Numbered from the stretch's first letter, positions 27,462-35,630 are shown. The stretch is 64,000 nt of DNA from a bacterium (GCA_021372585.1 JAJFUD010000060.1:1-64000); one strand, 5' to 3'. Numbers and translations: made by a program. Notes: generated from the sequence alone by a model not told the origin.

Positions 27462-28287
27462 TCCATACCTGACCATGCCGGTCAGAATTGTCAAAGTGTC
27501 TTTTGAGAGTGAAGACCGGTCACTAAAAACGTTAGAGCTCCAATTAATCAATGAACAGGACAGATCGCAATTTCATTATCTACCAGGTCAATTTATCGAG
27601 TTTTCCATTCCCGGGAAAGGAGAAAGCCCTTTTGGTATCGCTTCCAGTCCATCTGAGGATGTAATTCGTGTCACTGTCAACAGGACCGGGTACGTAACGG
27701 AGTCGATTCATCAACTGGAAGAGGGAGATTTTGCCGGTATTCGCGGACCCTTCGGCAATACTTACCCGTTGGATTTAATGAAACAAAAAAGGGTTATCAT
27801 TATCTCGGGAGGTTTTGCTTTTACTACTTTGTCCTCCCTGTTGGACTATCTGCTCGAACATGAAGAATACAATATCACCGGTTATGACCTGATTTATGGC
27901 GCCAGAAATCCGGGCATGCTACTTTATAAGGATAAGATTGAGTGTTGGAAGCAGCAAAGCAAGATTAAAAGCATTATCACTATCGATAGAGAAACCCCCG
28001 GCTGGACCGGTACCACCGGATTTGTTCCAACGATAGTGGAACAATCAGATATCCGACCTGATCAAGCAATCGCCGTCATTTGCGGACCGCCAATCATGAT
28101 CAAGCTTACGCTTCCAAAATTATTGGATAAGGGTTTTCAAAAGGACCAGATTTTTACTTCTTTAGAAAGAAGAATGAAGTGTGGCATTGGGAAATGCGGT
28201 CGCTGTAATATCGGTCCGAATTATGTATGCAAGGATGGCCCGGTTTTCTCGCTTCAACAATTGGAAGGTTTGCCTGCGGAATACTAA
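27439..28287 (+). CDS. flxA: FlxA-like FAD/NAD(P)-binding reductase with [2Fe-2S] cluster
   Basis: A 282-residue ferredoxin-reductase-fold protein. It has a FAD domain with PGQFIEFSIPG and GIASSP, an NAD(P) domain beginning IISGGFAFTTL and ending AVICGPPIMI, and a C-terminal [2Fe-2S] site at Cys248/253/256/264 as in PyrK and sulfhydrogenase gamma. It should be the NAD(P)H-oxidising or -reducing entry point of the complex. It is the last gene of the run, giving the order D-C-B-A, opposite to the flxABCD order known from Desulfovibrio. Its stop codon shares bases with the stop of the convergent dinB-like gene, leaving no room for a classical terminator between them. Confidence 0.82.
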   Translation: MPLNPVNNPYLTMPVRIVKVSFESEDRSLKTLELQLINEQDRSQFHYLPGQFIEFSIPGKGESPFGIASSPSEDVIRVTVNRTGYVTESIHQLEEGDFAGIRGPFGNTYPLDLMKQKRVIIISGGFAFTTLSSLLDYLLEHEEYNITGYDLIYGARNPGMLLYKDKIECWKQQSKIKSIITIDRETPGWTGTTGFVPTIVEQSDIRPDQAIAVICGPPIMIKLTLPKLLDKGFQKDQIFTSLERRMKCGIGKCGRCNIGPNYVCKDGPVFSLQQLEGLPAEY

Positions 28288-28763
28288 CCTGAATTACCAA
28301 CTCCTGATTGAAACGGGTTGTATCCAAGCATCCATCGGTTATAGATTAGTTGACCCAGATGATAGTATTCATGCTGAATGAGATACCTCATCGTCTCTTC
28401 GGGAGAAAATGTCTTATCAGGATCGTTTGACCAGGCTTTTTCTTCAAATAGCTCCGACTCTGTAAACTGAGAGAATAGCTGAATGGTTTTCTCCCGGATG
28501 GATTCCAATTCTAAACACAATGATTCTAACGTGTTGCCTTTCACTAGTTCGAAAGCACATTTCCATGAGATCGGTTCAGAATTTGTTAAAAAATGATCCA
28601 ACCATAGTTCACCGGCCGCTATCTCAATCAAGAGAGCTTTAGCTGATTTCATACCCGGTTTCGGTACCCACGTAAATTCTTCTTCCGTAATATTTTTAAC
28701 GGTATCCATCAGCTCAATCCTGATTTCTCTTAAGTTTTCAAACCACTTCTCAAGAATTTTCAT
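28284..28763 (-). CDS. DinB-like four-helix metalloenzyme family protein
   Basis: A 159-residue four-helix bundle protein of the DinB/YfiT superfamily. The metal-binding His triad is probably the His in WLDHFL near residue 55 and the two in HEYYHLGQ near 131-135. Members include mycothiol- and bacillithiol-dependent transferases and many of unknown role; nothing here identifies the thiol or substrate. Strong ribosome site AGGAGG five bases before ATG. It converges with the flx gene run and overlaps the flxA stop. Family assignment is good, function open. Confidence 0.75.
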   Translation of the reverse strand: MKILEKWFENLREIRIELMDTVKNITEEEFTWVPKPGMKSAKALLIEIAAGELWLDHFLTNSEPISWKCAFELVKGNTLESLCLELESIREKTIQLFSQFTESELFEEKAWSNDPDKTFSPEETMRYLIQHEYYHLGQLIYNRWMLGYNPFQSGVGNSG

Positions 28764-28813
28764 CCTACCCTCCTGAAAGCTGAATAAGGCTATTATATTA
28801 AGTTTTTTCGATA

Positions 28814-29731
28814 TTAAATAATTTTATGACCGGCAAAACTAAAAAGATCATCCGGGTTAGCCCCTATGATGATATGATCCACCACCATAATCCCTACCAA
28901 CTGGCAAGCCTGTATGACCCGCCTTGTGGAGTCAATATCTTCCGGAGAGGGTTCAGTCTCCCCGGATGGATGATTGTGAATCAGAATGATGGCTGAGGCA
29001 TTAGCTTGGGTTGACTTGCGGATAATGTCAGGAATATCGACCACGCTTTCTTTATTTGACCCAATAGTGGAAATATAATGGGAAAGTGGTTTTAATTTCG
29101 TATCTAAAAAAACGATGGCAAACATCTCTTTTTTTGCGTCACGCAAATTCCATTGAAGTGTATGTTCGATAAAATGTTTCACTTTATCCGGGTTAATCAG
29201 CTTAGGCTTTTTAGAGACAACCTCACCGGTGACCCTACGCCCAATTTCCATAGCGGCTTTTAATTGTGCGATTTTCGCAGGCCCGATACCATCATATCGA
29301 CTTAATTCCTCATTGGATGCTTGGTATATAGCCCGTAAAGAACCGAAATCGATTAAGAGCTTTTTGGCGACGTCTTCTGCGCTGGATCCTTGTGTTCCGA
29401 TTCGTAAAATCACGGCCAGCAATTCTGTATCGCTCAACGCTTCCGGTCCATTTTCTAGAAGCCTCTCTCTCGGTCTTTCTTTTTTTTTCCATTTTGTAAT
29501 TGGTTCGAAAGGATATTCTTGTGCTATTTTTTCACGAATGGTCTTTCTCACAAGTTGGCAATCATGCTGGTTACTTATCTGGAGTAACTTCCATACAAGG
29601 TCTTGCTCTTCTGTCGATAAATTCTTTAATGATCTACTGAAATAGAAGACGTTACGACGACTGATACGCGGATAAACCCTTTTGGATGCAAGGTAATCTG
29701 TCACTTCCTCTCGTGTTTTAAAAATAGGCAT
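28814..29731 (-). CDS. radC: RadC family JAB-domain protein with N-terminal extension
   Basis: A 305-residue RadC. The core has PRERLL and LSDTELLAVILRIG near 85-115, a helix-hairpin-helix YDGIGPAKIAQLKA near 145, and the JAB metalloprotease motif HNHPSGETEPSPEDID near 250. About 80 residues precede the usual start and have no recognisable motif, though they keep the same codon style and are preceded by AAGGAAAGGAG at the ATG, so the extension is probably real. RadC proteins are associated with DNA repair or competence, but a biochemical role is not settled. The gene has its own promoter with a palindrome over the -10 box. Confidence 0.88.
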   Translation of the reverse strand: MPIFKTREEVTDYLASKRVYPRISRRNVFYFSRSLKNLSTEEQDLVWKLLQISNQHDCQLVRKTIREKIAQEYPFEPITKWKKKERPRERLLENGPEALSDTELLAVILRIGTQGSSAEDVAKKLLIDFGSLRAIYQASNEELSRYDGIGPAKIAQLKAAMEIGRRVTGEVVSKKPKLINPDKVKHFIEHTLQWNLRDAKKEMFAIVFLDTKLKPLSHYISTIGSNKESVVDIPDIIRKSTQANASAIILIHNHPSGETEPSPEDIDSTRRVIQACQLVGIMVVDHIIIGANPDDLFSFAGHKII

Positions 29732-29766
29732 TTGAACTCCTTTCCTTTCGCATTAACAAACATTTG

Positions 29767-29796
29767 CAATCATATATATAATGATTGGTTTTTCAA
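29767..29796 (-). promoter_or_regulatory. Promoter of radC with overlapping palindrome
   Basis: On the minus strand TTGAAA (29796-29791) and TATGAT (29774-29769) lie 16 bases apart, about 38 bases upstream of the radC start. A perfect palindrome, CAATCAT and ATGATTG separated by seven A/T bases, spans 29767-29787 and covers the spacer and -10 box. Such a position suits a repressor site, but no known operator consensus (such as LexA) matches. Confidence 0.5.
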
Positions 29797-30184
29797 TCTA
29801 TAATCATGCAAACACATCTCTATCATTTTCAATGAGAGCTTTAATAGCACCGAAAGGATACAGTTTTTTTTATATTACTTTTGGAAGGTATTAATGTCAC
29901 AAAATCAATTACCTAAACAATAGAAACATGTTGTATGCACAAACCACTGAAGTAATCAAACATTTTGGTAGGGTTGTATAGGATTCATTACTACTTTCCA
30001 CATTCATGTTAGAATAGTTCACACCAAAAATGATTCTACCTATACTGTTTTTCTTTTGGGATGATAGAAAATTGAAAAAACCACCAGCAATACGCCAGCA
30101 ATAAAATTTAACCGTATTGAAATAGAAGGATAAGTAAACTTACTGAATGGTGGGAGAATCGTCAATAATTTGTGTAATAAAAAA
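29797..30184 (-). other. AT-rich gap between radC and the tRNA pair
   Basis: These 388 bases contain no frame with a ribosome site and no recognisable gene remnant. The only feature is a TTTTTT run (minus strand) directly after tRNA-Glu, which may help end transcription of the dnaB-tRNA unit although no GC-rich stem precedes it other than the tRNA itself. Confidence 0.4.
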
Positions 30185-30256
30185 CAGCCCCCAGGAGAAT
30201 CGAACTCCTATTACCGCCGTGAAAGGGCGATGTCCTAACCGTTAGACGAGGGGGCC
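30185..30256 (-). tRNA. tRNA-Glu (anticodon TTC)
   Basis: The minus strand folds as a 72-base tRNA: acceptor GGCCCCC with GGGGGCT (one G-U at the end), anticodon loop CTTTCAC reading GAA/GAG, and the T-loop GTTCGATTC. The 3' CCA is not encoded. It lies four bases after tRNA-Lys, downstream of dnaB on the same strand. Confidence 0.95.
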
Positions 30257-30260
30257 AAAC

Positions 30261-30333
30261 TGAGGCATGAAGGACTCGAACCTTCGACCCTCTGCTTAAA
30301 AGGCAGATGCTCTACCGACTGAGCTAATGCCCC
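30261..30333 (-). tRNA. tRNA-Lys (anticodon TTT)
   Basis: A 73-base cloverleaf on the minus strand with acceptor GGGGCAT/ATGCCTC, D-arm TAGCTCAGTCGGTAGAGC, anticodon loop CTTTTAA, and T-loop GTTCGAGTC. No CCA is encoded. It starts 31 bases after the dnaB stop codon and is followed by tRNA-Glu. Confidence 0.95.
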
Positions 30334-30364
30334 TCAACGATTTAATAATTTTACATAACGAGAG

Positions 30365-31705
30365 CTAATTGTCAACCTGATAATCTTTACCCTGCAACAC
30401 GCTGCGGAATTTTGTAAATTGTTTTTCAAAATACAAAGAAATAGATCCGGTAGGTCCATTACGCTGTTTTGCAACCATAAGCTCCGTATCGTTCTCGTTT
30501 CCCCCTTCTTTGTTCTCTCGATGCAGGAACATAACTACATCAGCATCTTGTTCAATAGAACCTGATTCGCGAAGGTCAGACAAAATGGGCTTTTTATCTT
30601 GTCTTTTTTCAATTTCTCTGCTGAGTTGTGACAATAACAATACCGGGATTTTCAACTCTCTTGCCAAGTGCTTCATTTGCCGTGTGATTTTTGAAATTTC
30701 TTGTACCCGGTTCTCTACTCTTTCCTGAGAATGCATCAATTGGAGGTAGTCCACAATCAAGACAAACTGTCCTTTATCTGCCTGTAGTCTTCGGGATTTT
30801 GAACGCACTTCCATGATGGAAATATCCGGGGTATCGTCAATATAAATCGGTAAATTATAGATCGTAGAGAATGAATTGGTCAATTTGTTGAAAGTAATAT
30901 CTTCCTGGTCTTTTTTAAAATTACCTGTGCGGAAAGTTTGAAGATTAATCTCGGCAATGGAACAAATGATTCTCTCAGTCAACTGTTCTTTTGACATTTC
31001 CAGGGAAAAAATAGCAACGGGTATATTGGAGTCTTTTGCAATATTGGTTGCGATGTTGAGTGCTAAGGATGTTTTTCCAATCGAAGGTCTGGCAGCAAGA
31101 ATCAATAAATCAGAAGGCTGAAAACCATTTAACATATTGTCCAGGTCGTAAAAACCTGTTTTTGCACCGGTAATGTGTGATTCTTTCTTATAGGTTTCAT
31201 CAAGCTTGTTCATCACATCAGGGATAATGTCCTTGATATGGTAGAAGTTCATCGGCTTGATATTTTCGGAAATGCTGAGAATCATCTGTTCAGCTTGATC
31301 TAAAATTTCTTCAGCAGGAACCGTAGATGAAAAATCTAAACCCAGTATGTCATTGGCTGATTTCATGATCTGTCTTTGCAGAGATCGATCGAGCAGTATG
31401 GTAGAATAGTATTCAATATTCGCTGTTGAAGAGGTGTTAGTGGCTAACTGCAGAATGTACTCCATCCCTCCGGCTTTATCAAGAACATTTCTGTTTTTTA
31501 ATTCATCCGGTAAGGTCACGATATCGACAGGAATATTTTTTGCAGATAATTCTTCAATCACACCGAAAATCAAACTATTGGCGGGGTCATAAAAATCTGT
31601 TTTACGTATTGTACCTTCAATTCTACGTAAAGCATCCCTGTCAATTAACAAAGCTCCTAAAATAGCTTGTTCTGCTTCAAGGCTATGTGGCGGGGGTAGA
31701 TTCAT
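30365..31705 (-). CDS. dnaB: Replicative DNA helicase DnaB
   Basis: A 446-residue hexameric helicase that unwinds DNA at the fork. N-terminal domain starts PPHSLEAEQAILGALL; the RecA-like core has Walker A ARPSIGKTSLALN near 205, Walker B VLIVDYLQLM near 315 and the LSQLSREIEKR and SGSIEQDADVVMFLHR motifs towards the end. Full length, no intein. It is the last protein gene of the rpsF-ssb-rpsR-rplI-dnaB unit, ten bases after rplI, with no clear ribosome site, so translation may depend on coupling. Two tRNA genes follow. Confidence 0.96.
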   Translation of the reverse strand: MNLPPPHSLEAEQAILGALLIDRDALRRIEGTIRKTDFYDPANSLIFGVIEELSAKNIPVDIVTLPDELKNRNVLDKAGGMEYILQLATNTSSTANIEYYSTILLDRSLQRQIMKSANDILGLDFSSTVPAEEILDQAEQMILSISENIKPMNFYHIKDIIPDVMNKLDETYKKESHITGAKTGFYDLDNMLNGFQPSDLLILAARPSIGKTSLALNIATNIAKDSNIPVAIFSLEMSKEQLTERIICSIAEINLQTFRTGNFKKDQEDITFNKLTNSFSTIYNLPIYIDDTPDISIMEVRSKSRRLQADKGQFVLIVDYLQLMHSQERVENRVQEISKITRQMKHLARELKIPVLLLSQLSREIEKRQDKKPILSDLRESGSIEQDADVVMFLHRENKEGGNENDTELMVAKQRNGPTGSISLYFEKQFTKFRSVLQGKDYQVDN

Positions 31706-31715
31706 ACGATTGGTT

Positions 31716-32183
31716 TTATTCTTCGTCTAACCCATGAACTTCTACAATGATAGTAGCCACCACACCGTGAAAAAGCTTAACACCGACTTTGTGTTTGCCG
31801 GTTGTCTTGATGGGTTCTTCAAGAATGATTTTCTTCTTGTCGATATCCAATTTCTTCTCACGGTTAATGATATCCGCCAAGGTTTCAGAAGTAACCGCAC
31901 CGAATAGCTTTCCTTCTTTTCCGGTTCTTTCACGTATTTGAATGACATAATTCTTTTCAAGATCTTCTTTAAGGGATTTCGAATGTGCTTCCAAATTATC
32001 CATCTTTCTTTGTAGGGAAGCTTTTTGTTCCTGATAATGTTTTAGAGCTCCTTCCGTTACTAATTCACCCAGCTTTTTTCGAAGAAGGAAATTCTTGGCA
32101 AATCCATCCGATACTTCCACTATCTCACCCTTTTTCCCAACTTGCTTTACATCCTGATTTAAGAGAACCGGAATGTTCTTCAT
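31716..32183 (-). CDS. rplI: 50S ribosomal protein L9
   Basis: A 155-residue bL9. The N-terminal domain ([28 protein letters not shown] pattern, split here by the usual Gly and Asn anchors) binds 23S rRNA; a long central helix follows, then the C-terminal domain with [11 protein letters not shown]. The ATG at 32183 is the correct start: it overlaps the rpsR stop by four bases and gives the normal L9 N-terminus, whereas a longer frame from 32261 would run inside rpsR. Confidence 0.95.
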   Translation of the reverse strand: MKNIPVLLNQDVKQVGKKGEIVEVSDGFAKNFLLRKKLGELVTEGALKHYQEQKASLQRKMDNLEAHSKSLKEDLEKNYVIQIRERTGKEGKLFGAVTSETLADIINREKKLDIDKKKIILEEPIKTTGKHKVGVKLFHGVVATIIVEVHGLDEE

Positions 32184-32428
32184 TTTGCAGCAAAAGGCAG
32201 AAGAGCAATCATTCTGGCCCTTTTGATTTCTAAACAGACTTTTCTTTGATGCAGAGCACAAGTACCTGTAGATCTTCTGGGTAAGATCTTTGCCTTGTCA
32301 CTGACATATCGACTTAATAAATCGATATCTTTGTAATCAATGTGAACTAAAGCGTTTGCACAAAAATAGCAAACTTTTTTTCTTGGTCTGATAAACGGAC
32401 GTTTTGAAAATCCGGATTTATTTTCCAT
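32180..32428 (-). CDS. rpsR: 30S ribosomal protein S18, zinc-binding type
   Basis: An 82-residue bS18 with the core [14 protein letters not shown] and the conserved KILPRRSTG and [11 protein letters not shown]. It has four Cys in a CYFC plus C-X6-C pattern, so it is the zinc-binding C+ form, which many bacteria replace under zinc limitation. Two ATG codons compete: 32437 lies only two bases from AAGGAG, while 32428 has eleven-base spacing; I use the latter. It ends overlapping rplI. Confidence 0.93.
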   Translation of the reverse strand: MENKSGFSKRPFIRPRKKVCYFCANALVHIDYKDIDLLSRYVSDKAKILPRRSTGTCALHQRKVCLEIKRARMIALLPFAAK

Positions 32429-32446
32429 ATTTCTCATAGCTCCTTC

Positions 32447-32884
32447 TTAAATTTCTTCAATTTCTTCTGGTACAAAATCATACTCTTCCATGCCATCTGA
32501 AGGAATGGAAGGCATCTCTGCCATTTCACCGGTTGGCTGAGAAACAGAGGTATCCACTGTCACTGTTTTTTTCTCCAGCAGAATGACTGAATTGGCAATG
32601 ATATCGGTGAACCAAGTTTTCTGACCATTCTTTTCAGAAGCTTGAATCTGCAGTCTGCCTTCTACAAATATCAGATTCCCCTTTTTCATAAAATCACTCA
32701 CTCTTTTTGCCAGAGCTTCCCATGTCACAACCCGAACAAACAAAGTATCCTTTTTCCATTCATTATTTTGCTTGTAATTGCGATCAACCGCGATTCTAAA
32801 ATTGGATGTCTGTTTGCCTGTAGGCGTAAAACGTACTTCCGGATCAGCCACTAATCTACCGATCAACATGACTTTATTCAGCAT
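32447..32884 (-). CDS. ssb: Single-stranded DNA-binding protein
   Basis: A 145-residue SSB with an intact OB fold (NKVMLIGRLVADPEVR, FRIAVDR, DTLFVRVVTWEALAKR, GNLIFVEGRLQIQ). After about residue 105 comes a short acidic tail. The tail ends in EEIEEI and lacks the usual DDDIPF tip, in which the terminal Phe docks partner proteins, so partner recruitment may differ or use the internal YDFVP. It overlaps the end of rpsF by 11 bases, in the standard rpsF-ssb-rpsR order. Confidence 0.94.
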   Translation of the reverse strand: MLNKVMLIGRLVADPEVRFTPTGKQTSNFRIAVDRNYKQNNEWKKDTLFVRVVTWEALAKRVSDFMKKGNLIFVEGRLQIQASEKNGQKTWFTDIIANSVILLEKKTVTVDTSVSQPTGEMAEMPSIPSDGMEEYDFVPEEIEEI

Positions 32885-33326
32885 TAAGATCCTCTTTTAC
32901 AGCTTCCGGCTCCGGAGTGATTTCTTCTATTTTCTTTCCAACGGTTTCCTGAACCTCAATGGCAGGTTCTGGAGTAATAATAGACTCTTCTTTCTTCCCC
33001 ATATTCGGAATCGGCTCTTCATTGGTCGCCTGAGATACATAACGGTATTTACGGACGATAATCATTGACCGAAAAATCGTTTCTGTAATGGAGGCAATTC
33101 GTTTAAGCTCTGTTGGCAAAGTGGGTGGCGCATCAAAGACAAAAAGGTAATAATACCCTTCGGTAGCTTTCCGGATTGGATAAGCAAATCTTTTCTTACC
33201 CCAGAAATTAGTTTCGTGCAAAGTTCCATTTGCAGAGATAATGCCTTCAATTTTCTCTGTAAGCTTTGACCTTTCCTCGTCAGAAATGCGAGGATCATAA
33301 ATAAAAACCGCTTCATACGTTCGCAT
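32874..33326 (-). CDS. rpsF: 30S ribosomal protein S6 with long acidic tail
   Basis: A 150-residue bS6. The first 100 residues are the normal ferredoxin-like fold (YEAVFIYDP, WGKKRFAYPIRK, EGYYYLFVFDAPP). The last 50 residues form a Glu/Pro-rich tail containing a repeated ITPEP motif, longer than the Glu tail of E. coli S6. S6 and S18 bind together on 16S rRNA, consistent with the shared operon. The 110 bases upstream contain no clear S6-S18 leader motif that I can recognise. Confidence 0.95.
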   Translation of the reverse strand: MRTYEAVFIYDPRISDEERSKLTEKIEGIISANGTLHETNFWGKKRFAYPIRKATEGYYYLFVFDAPPTLPTELKRIASITETIFRSMIIVRKYRYVSQATNEEPIPNMGKKEESIITPEPAIEVQETVGKKIEEITPEPEAVKEDLNAE

Positions 33327-33436
33327 AAAAATCCTCCCTTTGGATTTATTCAGCTTTTACATATTTGCAAAAGCAGGGCAGAAATATTTTACTTATTTAC
33401 GTGAGATTATCAACTTTATTGTGTATCAATAAGGTT

Positions 33437-34177
33437 TTATCTTTTTTGAAACCCAAAAATGATTCTCGGTGAGTTTATTTGGTAGGGTATTCCAGAATAA
33501 TCACCCAAGGAATCCGTTAAATCAAACCCGGCTTTATTGGCTAAAGCGATTATTTCATGAGCTGAATAAAGCCTGTATCGACGAAAAGATTGTTTTTGCT
33601 CACCAGTAGGCTTGACCAAAATACGTTTTGTAGTGAGAACAGAAGAAAGAGGAAAGAATTTATGTCTTTCCAATAATATTCCGGTTTCTTTTTCCCGCCA
33701 TTTTTCATGAATAAAGAACTTTAGGATATAATCTCTGTTTTCGATATCAATCACAAATTTCCCCTTCTTTTTCAGAGATGAAGAAACATTTAGAATCACT
33801 TTTTCATTCTCTGAATCGGAAAAATAACCAAAAGAGGTGAACATCATGTAGGCTGCATCATAAGTGTCTTTCTCTTCCCACAATCTCATATCTTGTTCCA
33901 AAACCTCAAGCTGCAGCCCTTCTGATGCAGATTTTTTCTTTAGTTCTTCCAGATAAGCGGTGCAAAAATCCAATGCCGTGACACGCATACCTGCTTTTGA
34001 GAGCAGTAAAGCATGACGTCCTTTACCACAACCGAGATCGACGACTTTTTGATGGGGAGATAAATCCAGAAGTTTCATCAAAAGGGAAGCTTGTTGCTCA
34101 GTCATACCAAGAGGAATTGTATCCAAAATCAACTCCCCGTACCATGAATCAAAATATTCTTTACACCAGTCATTCAT
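33437..34177 (-). CDS. SAM-dependent class I methyltransferase
   Basis: A 246-residue methyltransferase of the class I Rossmann fold. Motif I is VVDLGCGKGRHALLLSK near residue 50, motif II ends in TALDFC, and motif IV AAYMMFTSFGYF is near 115. The fold continues with two RxR-containing strands and ends FGFQKR. The substrate is not evident; the family (methyltransferase 25-like) acts mostly on small molecules. The ATG at 34177 begins the sequence that matches relatives; a longer frame from 34327 would overlap the preceding gene by over 100 bases. No strong ribosome site, so translational coupling to the YkoF-like gene is likely. Confidence 0.75.
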   Translation of the reverse strand: MNDWCKEYFDSWYGELILDTIPLGMTEQQASLLMKLLDLSPHQKVVDLGCGKGRHALLLSKAGMRVTALDFCTAYLEELKKKSASEGLQLEVLEQDMRLWEEKDTYDAAYMMFTSFGYFSDSENEKVILNVSSSLKKKGKFVIDIENRDYILKFFIHEKWREKETGILLERHKFFPLSSVLTTKRILVKPTGEQKQSFRRYRLYSAHEIIALANKAGFDLTDSLGDYSGIPYQINSPRIIFGFQKR

Positions 34178-34199
34178 CGTTTGTAGCACCGTTTTATCA

Positions 34200-34448
34200 T
34201 TATGAATAGCTAAACGCAGTGGTATATAGAGCATGAAGAATAATATAAGGGTGTTTTTTATGTGCAAAAGAAAACAAGGCTTGTACAGCTTCAAATACAT
34301 CTTTTTCGTCGCCATGAACCAACACATTCATCGTAGCCATAGAATAAGATATCGGAAATTGTGTCAATACTTCAAAACATTCCTCTATAAAAGATTGATA
34401 ATCAGTCAAGGCGAGAGGATGTAGCATAAGCTGGCACTGAATGTCCAT
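34200..34448 (-). CDS. YkoF-like small thiamine-binding family protein
   Basis: An 82-residue protein with the single ferredoxin-like domain of YkoF/MTH1187-type proteins: an N-terminal strand IQCQLMLHPLA, a helix around FIEECFEVL, a strand ending in the MATMNVLVHGDEKDVFEAV segment that matches the ligand-side loop of YkoF. B. subtilis YkoF binds thiamine or its pyrimidine with two such domains. No thiamine biosynthesis or ykoEDC transporter gene is nearby, so the ligand is uncertain. AGGAGG precedes the ATG at good spacing; it lies between the TPR gene (ten bases) and the methyltransferase (22 bases). Confidence 0.6.
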   Translation of the reverse strand: MDIQCQLMLHPLALTDYQSFIEECFEVLTQFPISYSMATMNVLVHGDEKDVFEAVQALFSFAHKKHPYIILHALYTTAFSYS

Positions 34449-34457
34449 TTTTTCCTC

Positions 34458-35630
34458 CTAATTAATCGTTCCTTCAGAGAAATCGATCCCATTAAAAGGA
34501 TTACTTTTCTTTTTAAATAACTGCTTTAAAAAGCTTATTCCTTCATCAGGCAGTAGTATCTTCCTGCTTTCCAATACATTTTCTGGGTTCAGGGAAAGTG
34601 TTTCTGCATAAGAGGGTTCAAGATATAAGACGGAGATCAGGGATTTCCAATTCTCAATTTCAATATTCTTCATTAATAAAAAGGCTTCAGAGCGAAAACC
34701 TTGTGGAAGGTTTGGATTAGATAATAATTGTTTCAGCAGGGACAACGCTGAGGAAAAGTTTCTGGTTACCGCTAAAATATACGCTTTTCTGATAATATAA
34801 CCCGGTTGGTTTGGATTTTGAGCGATTAATTTATCCAACATCTCAAGAGATGCAGGAAATTCTTTCAGTTGAAAATGCGCTTTCTCTTCCAACTCGCTGA
34901 TCTCTTTGTCCAACATCGCTTCTAAGATTTTTTTCTCTTTAAATTCTTTGGCAGCATTTAAAAACAAAACCCATTCAGAAGCATGAAACAGAGCTCTTAA
35001 ATAAGCCATGTTAATCATGTTGTTTTCAGGATACTGGATGAGAGCTTCTTCTGCTTTCAATATCGCTTCATTGTGCTTTCCCTGTTTTGAAAGAAGTTGA
35101 ATTAATCTCTCCATCAATTCAGGAACAGTGACTTTTTGTAATCCTTGCCGAATGGTGTCAGTTGCTTTTTCCATATTCCGTTGTGTTTCATAGTAGGTAG
35201 ATAAATTAAACCAGGTATTCGCATTTTTTTCGTCGAGTTTGAGAGATTCTGAAAAATAATGCAATGCTTCTTCTGATTTACCAAGTCTGATCAATACAAC
35301 TCCTAAATTATTTAAAACAGGTGCGCTGGCTTTTAATTTTAATGCCTTTTTTAACTCTTTCTCAGCATCCTGGAATTGGTTTAACGTCATATAAGTATTC
35401 GCTTTTTGCAGGAGAAAATCCACATCATTCGTATCAACATTTTGCTGCATCAGTATTTCCAATGATCGGAAGCTGTTTCCGATGAGTAAAAACATTCTAG
35501 AAATTCCTAATATGGCTTCTTTATTTTTTGGATCTAAAGTCAGGGCTTTTTCATAAGAAAGAATAGCCTCTTCCAAAAGACCGGCTTGTTCATTCTTTCT
35601 CGCTTGTTGAATAAACTCATCTAATTCCAT
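34458..35630 (-). CDS. Tetratricopeptide repeat protein
   Basis: A 390-residue cytoplasmic protein without signal peptide. At least six degenerate TPR units can be seen, such as GLLEEAILSYEKALTLDP near 20, LNNLGVVLIRLGKSEEALH near 110, WFNLSTYYETQRNMEKA near 145 and KHNEAILKAEEAL near 190. The last 60 residues contain no repeat. TPR proteins are interaction scaffolds; no enzyme domain is attached. It starts six bases after mnmE stops, so it is probably co-transcribed with the mnmE-rpmH group. Its partner is unknown. Confidence 0.85.
   Translation of the reverse strand: MELDEFIQQARKNEQAGLLEEAILSYEKALTLDPKNKEAILGISRMFLLIGNSFRSLEILMQQNVDTNDVDFLLQKANTYMTLNQFQDAEKELKKALKLKASAPVLNNLGVVLIRLGKSEEALHYFSESLKLDEKNANTWFNLSTYYETQRNMEKATDTIRQGLQKVTVPELMERLIQLLSKQGKHNEAILKAEEALIQYPENNMINMAYLRALFHASEWVLFLNAAKEFKEKKILEAMLDKEISELEEKAHFQLKEFPASLEMLDKLIAQNPNQPGYIIRKAYILAVTRNFSSALSLLKQLLSNPNLPQGFRSEAFLLMKNIEIENWKSLISVLYLEPSYAETLSLNPENVLESRKILLPDEGISFLKQLFKKKSNPFNGIDFSEGTIN

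Noticed and set aside
34178-34327. N-terminal 50 residues of the methyltransferase frame
   Set aside because: They overlap the well-supported YkoF-like gene by over 100 bases and do not look like a methyltransferase; start moved to 34177.
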